A stretch of 10,006 nucleotides of DNA, from the NCBI GenBank assembly GCA_003456035.1, contig DMPJ01000225.1, forward strand, positions 1,140-11,145, in the 5' to 3' direction. Under the pieces are notes generated by a model that saw only the letters and a list, made by a program, of their open reading frames with translations, was not told the origin of the DNA and ran no database searches. The first letter of the stretch is position 1; every line of letters begins with the position of its first letter. This document shows, one piece after another, positions 6,066 through 10,006 of the stretch. The position numbers and the translations under genes were made by a program. This stretch comes from Planktothrix sp. UBA8402. Its GTDB lineage: Bacteria > Cyanobacteriota > Cyanobacteriia > Cyanobacteriales > Microcoleaceae.

Positions 6066-6728
6066 TTATTGTACCCAGATTTGTTGTTGTAAATATGATA
6101 ATGCTGTTTCTGTCTCAACTTGATCGAATTCTTGATAAAAACGACTGACATTAAAAAAGGGATGGGGAGTTTCTAATACAATAACCCGATCGCACAATTG
6201 CTGTAGATAGGGAATTAATTCCAGGGGCGCAACGGGGACACAAATCCAAATCGCAACCGGGTGATCAACTTTTAACGCCTTCGCAGCCACAGCCATAGTC
6301 ATTCCGGTAGCAATTCCATCATCTACAATTAGCGCTAAGGCCCCTTGAGGGTTGACATCGGGACAGGCAGGAGATAAAAGTTCCCACCCTTGCTGTGCCT
6401 TCGTTTGAGCCTGTTCTAACATTGTCTGTTGAAGATGAGGATCTAGGGGTTTGCGTTTAGACCATAAAACATGGCCATCGGAAGTGACCGCACCCAGGGC
6501 CAATTCTGGGTTATCGGGGAGGGTAATTTTTTTGGCCACAATTACACTCAAAGGTGACTGCAAACGTTTGGCAATGGGGACAGCAACGGGTACACCCCCA
6601 CGCGGTAGGGCATAAACAACTATTCTCCCGTTTTGATCAGGGTGTTCCAAACTGATCCTTAACAAAATCTCTTTTGCTAGTTCCTCACCCGCTTGAGTCC
6701 GATCTCTAAATATTGGTGTGAATAACAT
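6066..6728 (-). CDS. Phosphoribosyltransferase-domain protein
   Basis: 220 residues, cytosolic. The PRPP-binding signature of type I phosphoribosyltransferases is clear: LALIVDDGIATGMT at residues 131-144, with the adjacent D136-D137. The N-terminus FRDRTQAGEELAKEI and the segment YALPRGGVPVAVPIAKRL (39-56) with AKKITLPDNPELALGAV (65-81) match a bacterial family of stand-alone PRTase-like proteins whose substrate is not established. It is not a recognisable Hpt, Apt or PyrE, so no base specificity is assigned. ATG 6728 is preceded by GGTGAG at 6735-6740 (6 nt spacing), matching the 3' part of the Shine-Dalgarno consensus. It is the first gene of the probable leftward operon with the small membrane protein and the peptidoglycan hydrolase. 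Confidence 0.88.
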   Translation of the reverse strand: MLFTPIFRDRTQAGEELAKEILLRISLEHPDQNGRIVVYALPRGGVPVAVPIAKRLQSPLSVIVAKKITLPDNPELALGAVTSDGHVLWSKRKPLDPHLQQTMLEQAQTKAQQGWELLSPACPDVNPQGALALIVDDGIATGMTMAVAAKALKVDHPVAIWICVPVAPLELIPYLQQLCDRVIVLETPHPFFNVSRFYQEFDQVETETALSYLQQQIWVQ

Positions 6729-6750
6729 AATCTGCTCACCCCGGCATTCG

Positions 6751-6766
6751 CATCATCTCTATGATG
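6751..6766. promoter_or_regulatory. Short inverted repeat upstream of the phosphoribosyltransferase gene
   Basis: CATCAT, loop CTCT, ATGATG, a 6-bp stem 22 nt upstream of ATG 6728. A second perfect palindrome, AGTTGCAACT, is at 6782-6791. Either could be an operator or leader structure; no regulator can be named. Confidence 0.2.
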
Positions 6767-6814
6767 ACCTTTCCCGTTGAGAGTTGCAACTTAGAGTCAG
6801 AGCCTCCTCATTCC

Positions 6815-6901
6815 TAAATGTTTGCTACAAATTCCCCTCTGTAGAGACGTTGCATGCAACGTCTCTACAGAGGGGTTAGGGGGAATCATCTGTAACATTT
6901 A
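6815..6901. repeat. MITE-like inverted repeat with a 42-bp perfect palindrome
   Basis: 6834-6875 is a perfect palindrome: 21-nt arms meeting at 6854/6855, beginning CCCCTCTGTAGAGACG and centred on GTTGCATGCAAC. The symmetry resumes outside it: TAAATGTT (6815-6822) pairs with AACATTTA (6894-6901), with weaker pairing between. The outermost bases are TA on both sides, as expected for elements that insert at TA (IS630/Tc1 type); this is inference. The GTAGAGACGTTGCA core is one I recall as dispersed in filamentous cyanobacteria. No transposase is present, so it could only move with a helper. It can also fold as a strong hairpin in either transcript. Confidence 0.75.
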
Positions 6902-6973
6902 TAATTGGATTTCATATTATATTGTTTAAATGCTTAACAGTTTAGCACTGATTAATTAGTTAGGTTTTTATTA

Positions 6974-6991
6974 GCGAGCGAGGACGCTCGC
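6974..6991. repeat. GC-rich hairpin repeat
   Basis: GCGAGCG, loop AGGA, CGCTCGC: a 7-bp perfect GC-rich stem in AT-rich DNA. It resembles another short dispersed cyanobacterial repeat. No T run follows on the plus strand, so a terminator role is less likely. Confidence 0.55.
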
Positions 6992-7032
6992 ACTGCTCAT
7001 AAATCTAATAGAATAGTCAAAAGTATTAACTC

Positions 7033-7067
7033 TATTGCCTATTGCCCATTCCCTATTCCCTATTAAT
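7033..7067 (+). repeat. Heptamer short tandem repeat (STRR type)
   Basis: Five consecutive 7-bp units: TATTGCC, TATTGCC, CATTCCC, TATTCCC, TATTAAT. The last is degenerate. Heptameric short tandem repeats are characteristic of cyanobacterial intergenic DNA. The tract ends 38 nt before the glycosylase start. Confidence 0.7.
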
Positions 7068-7105
7068 CATAAATTTTGGACACCAATCAAATAGGACTGC
7101 TATAT

Positions 7106-7807
7106 ATGTCTGATCACGAACAACTGAGTTTATTCGATTTTAAAAATTCCGAACCTTCCCCGCCTGCATCTAATTTTAATCAGAATTTAATTCCTACTGA
7201 TGCTAAAATTGCGATCCCTTTAGGAACTTATCACACATTAGAAGAAATTGCCAACCATTGTAATCATTGTTATCGTTGTGAATTAGGGCAAAATCGCACC
7301 CATGCTGTCATAGGTCGAGGTAATATTCAAGCGCCAATTATGATCATCGGAGAAGCACCCGGTCAAAATGAAGATGAACAGGGTTTACCCTTTGTCGGCA
7401 GGTCGGGACAACTATTAGAAAAAATTTTAGAATCCGTTGGTTTGACTACGGATAAAGAGGTTTATATTTCTAATGCCATTCGCTGCCGTCCTCCGAATAA
7501 TCGCACCCCAACACCTCAAGAAATCGAAGCCTGTAAACCCTATTTATTAGAACAAATTCGTCTGGTTAATCCTAAAATTATTTTATTAACTGGAGCAACT
7601 GCTGTTAAATCTCTTTTGGGAGATAAACGGGGAATTAGTAAAATTAGGGGTGAATGGATGGAGTGGGAAGGACGATTATGTATGCCCATTTTTCACCCGG
7701 CTTATTTATTAAGAAATCCTGCCAAGGAACCGGGATCTCCGAAATGGTTAATGTGGCAAGATATTCAGAAAGTTCAAGATAAATTGAATGAGTTGATATC
7801 TAATTAA
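7106..7807 (+). CDS. Family 4 uracil-DNA glycosylase (4Fe-4S)
   Basis: 233 residues from ATG 7106. It removes uracil from DNA, starting base-excision repair after cytosine deamination or dUMP misincorporation. Family 4 marks are present: the active-site motif GEAPGQNEDEQG (82-93), HPAYLLRN (197-204), and four cysteines for the iron-sulfur cluster, C55 and C58 (with an extra C52 just before) and C127 and C143 spaced 16 apart in AIRCRPPNN...EACKPYL. The first 40 residues (MSDHEQLSLFDF onward) are a poorly conserved extension. A TTG ten codons upstream (7076) keeps the frame open, but it has no Shine-Dalgarno, whereas AGGA at 7093-7096 precedes ATG 7106. The gene stands alone, followed by a hairpin. 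Confidence 0.93.
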   Translation: MSDHEQLSLFDFKNSEPSPPASNFNQNLIPTDAKIAIPLGTYHTLEEIANHCNHCYRCELGQNRTHAVIGRGNIQAPIMIIGEAPGQNEDEQGLPFVGRSGQLLEKILESVGLTTDKEVYISNAIRCRPPNNRTPTPQEIEACKPYLLEQIRLVNPKIILLTGATAVKSLLGDKRGISKIRGEWMEWEGRLCMPIFHPAYLLRNPAKEPGSPKWLMWQDIQKVQDKLNELISN

Positions 7808-7820
7808 AATCAATCGTAGT

Positions 7821-7836
7821 GAGCCCTTCAGGGCTC
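7821..7836 (+). terminator. Hairpin after the glycosylase gene
   Basis: GAGCCC, loop TTCA, GGGCTC: a 6-bp GC-rich stem 14 nt after the stop, followed by TCTTA. It is suitable as a terminator although the T run is poor. The GTAGTGAGCCCTTCAGGGCT block also resembles a dispersed cyanobacterial repeat. Confidence 0.5.
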
Positions 7837-7884
7837 TCTTACATCATTATTAATTACCTCAATCACAGATGAACCCACCCCTAA

Positions 7885-7898
7885 AACTGATAACTGAT
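7885..7898 (+). repeat. Two copies of the heptamer AACTGAT
   Basis: Two exact adjacent copies of AACTGAT, a short example of the heptamer repeats seen in cyanobacterial spacers. It lies in the 169-bp spacer before the permease genes, which holds nothing else I can support. Confidence 0.35.
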
Positions 7899-7976
7899 TT
7901 AGGCAATCAGCAATCCTGAACACCATTTCTAAGAATAACCTATAAACGATAATTATGAGGTTTAATAAACAACATT

Positions 7977-9164
7977 ATGGGTCTTTCTATTCTAAGTTTA
8001 ATTAGATTAAGTTGTAGTTCCTTATTAGGTAATCCCGTCCGTTCTTTTCTATCGGGAATTGGGGTATTTATGGGAGTAGCTGCTGTTAGTGCAACCTTGC
8101 AAGTTAAAAATATTAGCACTGCGGTCATTAAGCAACAATTGGCTGAAAGAGATGCACCACAAGTTGGTATAGATTCACCCTGGAACTCGATTACAAAACA
8201 GTCGGCAGAACTAAGTTTAGACGATATCATAATCCTAAAAAAACAGTTAAAAGGGTTAAAATCTATTAGTGGTGGCAGTTGGATATACGGGTCGGTAGCT
8301 TTTTTTCAGAATCAGAAAGCCGATCCCTATTTACAGGCTATGACCGTCGATTTTTTAAACACATCAGGACGTAAATTAATTGTTGGACGACCTTTTAATT
8401 CCAGTGATTTTGAAAACTATCAACCCGTAGTTATTATTGATCAGTTTTTAGCAGATAAACTCTTTGAAAGTATAGATCCTTTAGGAAAAACTATTTATAT
8501 TGATTTTAGACCTTATGTGGTGGTTGGGATTGTTGTAACTAAACCTCTATGGAGCGGGCAAGAACCAAAAGGGTTTGTTTATGTTCCGATGGCTATTCAT
8601 AGTGCAGTTACAGGACGAAAAGGCATTGATAGTTTGCTCTTACGTCCCTCTAAAATTGAAAATTTAGACCCGATGAGTGAACAGGCTAAAAAAATATTAG
8701 AAAAACGGTTTTCTGGGTATAAAATTTATCCTTGGAAGACATCTGAGGACATTTTAGAACGGCAAAAAACCTTAGATTCTGTGTCTAAAGCGTTATTAGT
8801 GGTAGGTGCAATTTCTTTAATTGTAGGAGGAGTTGGTATTGCTAATATTACCATTGCCTCGGTGATAGAACGTACCCCAGAAATCGGACTACGGCGGGCT
8901 GTAGGTGCGACCCAATTAGATATTATGTTACAATTTATTTTAGAAGCAGCTATTTTAAGTTTAATTGGCGGAACAATTGCTATTATAACTGTTCATGGTG
9001 CTACAATTTTGGTAGCTAAACAATTTAAGTTACCCTATCAATTTAACAATAAAACGGCTGCACTTGCCCTAAGTTCAGCTATATTAGTAGGAGTGGGAGC
9101 CGGATTTTTCCCAGCTTTGCGCGCCAGTAAACTTGACCCTGTAAAAGCGTTAAGAGGAGAGTAG
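7977..9164 (+). CDS. MacB/FtsX-like ABC transporter permease, copy 1
   Basis: 395 residues, normal for a MacB-type permease. A first helix (about 24-43) follows a short cytoplasmic N-terminus. Residues about 44-267 form the periplasmic MacB-type core domain. Three helices follow (about 272-296, 318-346, 360-382). The loop ERTPEIGLRRAVGA (298-311) is the conserved cytoplasmic element that contacts the ATPase, and the C-terminus RASKLDPVKALRGE is the typical FtsX-family ending. Such permeases do not form a channel themselves. With an ATPase and often a periplasmic adaptor they move peptides, lipoproteins or antibiotics by mechanotransmission; the substrate here is unknown. No ATPase or adaptor gene is visible, so they may lie to the right. 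ATG 7977 has no near Shine-Dalgarno (a GAGG lies 16 nt upstream). The next gene, 23 nt on, is its paralogue. Confidence 0.9.
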   Translation: MGLSILSLIRLSCSSLLGNPVRSFLSGIGVFMGVAAVSATLQVKNISTAVIKQQLAERDAPQVGIDSPWNSITKQSAELSLDDIIILKKQLKGLKSISGGSWIYGSVAFFQNQKADPYLQAMTVDFLNTSGRKLIVGRPFNSSDFENYQPVVIIDQFLADKLFESIDPLGKTIYIDFRPYVVVGIVVTKPLWSGQEPKGFVYVPMAIHSAVTGRKGIDSLLLRPSKIENLDPMSEQAKKILEKRFSGYKIYPWKTSEDILERQKTLDSVSKALLVVGAISLIVGGVGIANITIASVIERTPEIGLRRAVGATQLDIMLQFILEAAILSLIGGTIAIITVHGATILVAKQFKLPYQFNNKTAALALSSAILVGVGAGFFPALRASKLDPVKALRGE

Positions 9165-9187
9165 AGAACAATTGAAAATAAAGCATT

Positions 9188-10006
9188 ATGAGTCTTTCAA
9201 TTCGGAGTTTAATTAAATTAAGTTGTAGTTCCTTATTGGGTAATCCCGTCCGTTCTTTTCTATCAGGAATTGGGGTATTTATGGGAGTGTTTGCGGTGAG
9301 TGCAACCTTGCAAGTGGGAAATATTAGCCGAGCAGTCATTAAGCAGCAATTAGCTGAACGAGATGCACCACAAATCCGCATATTCCCAATCAGAAACCAG
9401 ATGACAAAAGACTCAGCACAACTGAGTTTAGAAGATATAAAAATCTTAAAACAACAGTTAAAAGGTTTACAATCTATTAGCGGCATAAATTGGATGGGAA
9501 ACCAAGAGGTTATTTTTCAAGATAACCAAGCTAACCCGTCTGCTATGGCTACAACAATCGCTTTTTTAAACACATCAGGAGTAAAATTAGTAGCCGGACG
9601 TTCTTTTACCTCCAGTGATTTTGAAACCTATCAACCTGTAATTATTATTGATCAATTTTTAGCAAATAAACTCTTTGAAAGTATAAATCCTTTAGGACAA
9701 AATATTTATCTAAATCTTAGACCTTATACTGTAATTGGGATTATCGACAATAAATATGATGAGGCAGAAGAACCCACTGGGATTGTTTATATTCCGATGG
9801 CAATTTATAGTGCAATCACAGGCAAAAAAAACATTAGAACTATGTCATTACGTCCCTATAAAATAGAAGATTTAGATGCTTTAGAAAAACAAGCAAAAAA
9901 ACTTTTAGAACAACGGTTTCCAGGGCATAAATTTATAATTTTCAATACAATTAATGACATTTTAGAACAGCAAAAAACCCTGGATTCTGTTTCTAAAGCG
10001 TTATTA
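9188..10006 (+). CDS. MacB/FtsX-like ABC transporter permease, copy 2, partial (C-terminus off the right edge)
   Basis: ATG 9188 opens 273 codons that reach the window edge without a stop, so the gene is cut by the edge rather than broken. It starts MSLSIRSLIKLSCSSLLG and aligns with copy 1 throughout, one residue shorter up to the shared end SVSKALL, just where the second helix would begin. The first 62 residues differ at only six positions, and motifs such as FLNTSG, SSDFE, IIDQFLA and QKTLDSVSKALL recur. The middle of the periplasmic domain is clearly diverged. The two permeases may form a heterodimer or be specialised for different substrates (inference). It starts 23 nt after copy 1, presumably in the same transcript. 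Confidence 0.9.
   Translation, partial: MSLSIRSLIKLSCSSLLGNPVRSFLSGIGVFMGVFAVSATLQVGNISRAVIKQQLAERDAPQIRIFPIRNQMTKDSAQLSLEDIKILKQQLKGLQSISGINWMGNQEVIFQDNQANPSAMATTIAFLNTSGVKLVAGRSFTSSDFETYQPVIIIDQFLANKLFESINPLGQNIYLNLRPYTVIGIIDNKYDEAEEPTGIVYIPMAIYSAITGKKNIRTMSLRPYKIEDLDALEKQAKKLLEQRFPGHKFIIFNTINDILEQQKTLDSVSKALL

Noticed and set aside
5823..6092. 89-codon rightward frame
   Set aside because: It is antisense to the small membrane protein and the end of the phosphoribosyltransferase gene, with no motif or good start; it looks like a shadow.
6751..7067. CRISPR array or riboswitch in the repeat-rich spacer
   Set aside because: The repeats are distinct palindromes and heptamers with no regular repeat-spacer alternation, and no conserved riboswitch core was recognised.
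7076..7105. TTG start extending the uracil-DNA glycosylase by ten residues
   Set aside because: There is no Shine-Dalgarno before the TTG, whereas ATG 7106 has AGGA upstream and gives an N-terminus (MSDHEQLSLFD) of the expected kind.
7940..8230. 96-codon leftward frame over the start of permease copy 1
   Set aside because: It is antisense to a clear permease. A similar frame appears over copy 2 only because the genes are duplicated.
9079..9486. 135-codon leftward frame across the permease junction
   Set aside because: It is antisense to both permeases, and its likeness to the 7940-8230 frame is explained by the duplication.

Overview
The window reads as AT-rich chromosomal DNA from a cyanobacterium, most likely a filamentous Oscillatoriales-type species (Planktothrix/Oscillatoria-like; this is inference). 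The support is a CobA-HemD fusion, a GCGATCGC (HIP1) octamer, heptameric tandem repeats of the STRR type, several short palindromic dispersed repeats, and an amidase/glucosaminidase layout that I associate with cyanobacteria. No rRNA, tRNA, CRISPR array or complete insertion sequence was seen.

Layout. Positions 1-2402 are transcribed leftward: cobA-hemD (tetrapyrrole/siroheme branch), then a small nuclease-like gene with a very strong ribosome-binding site, then an overlapping PIN-like gene that runs off the left edge. A 186-bp divergent spacer with a 16-bp palindrome and a dispersed hairpin repeat separates these from a rightward gene for a four-helix membrane protein with a coiled-coil tail (2589-3365). 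A VapBC-type toxin-antitoxin pair follows (3601-4201). Its toxin starts at TTG behind a perfect Shine-Dalgarno and overlaps the antitoxin by 14 nt.

Positions 4318-6728 are again leftward: a phosphoribosyltransferase, a small three-helix membrane protein, and a peptidoglycan hydrolase with an amidase domain, a stalk-like domain and a glucosaminidase domain. Close spacing suggests co-transcription. The spacer 6729-7105 is rich in repeats: a 42-bp perfect palindrome inside a longer TA-flanked inverted repeat, a GC-rich hairpin and a heptamer tract.

From 7106 rightward come a family 4 (iron-sulfur) uracil-DNA glycosylase and two tandem MacB/FtsX-like ABC permeases. The second permease has no stop codon before the right edge, so it is partial. 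The two are clearly paralogues with an almost identical first segment. No ATPase or periplasmic adaptor gene is visible beside them.

Most of the window is ordinary housekeeping plus small accessory modules. I do not see a convincing new multi-gene system. The points most worth a second look are the nuclease-like/PIN-like overlapping pair, the amidase with an apparent zinc-ligand substitution and no signal peptide, the permease duplication, and the MITE-like palindrome.
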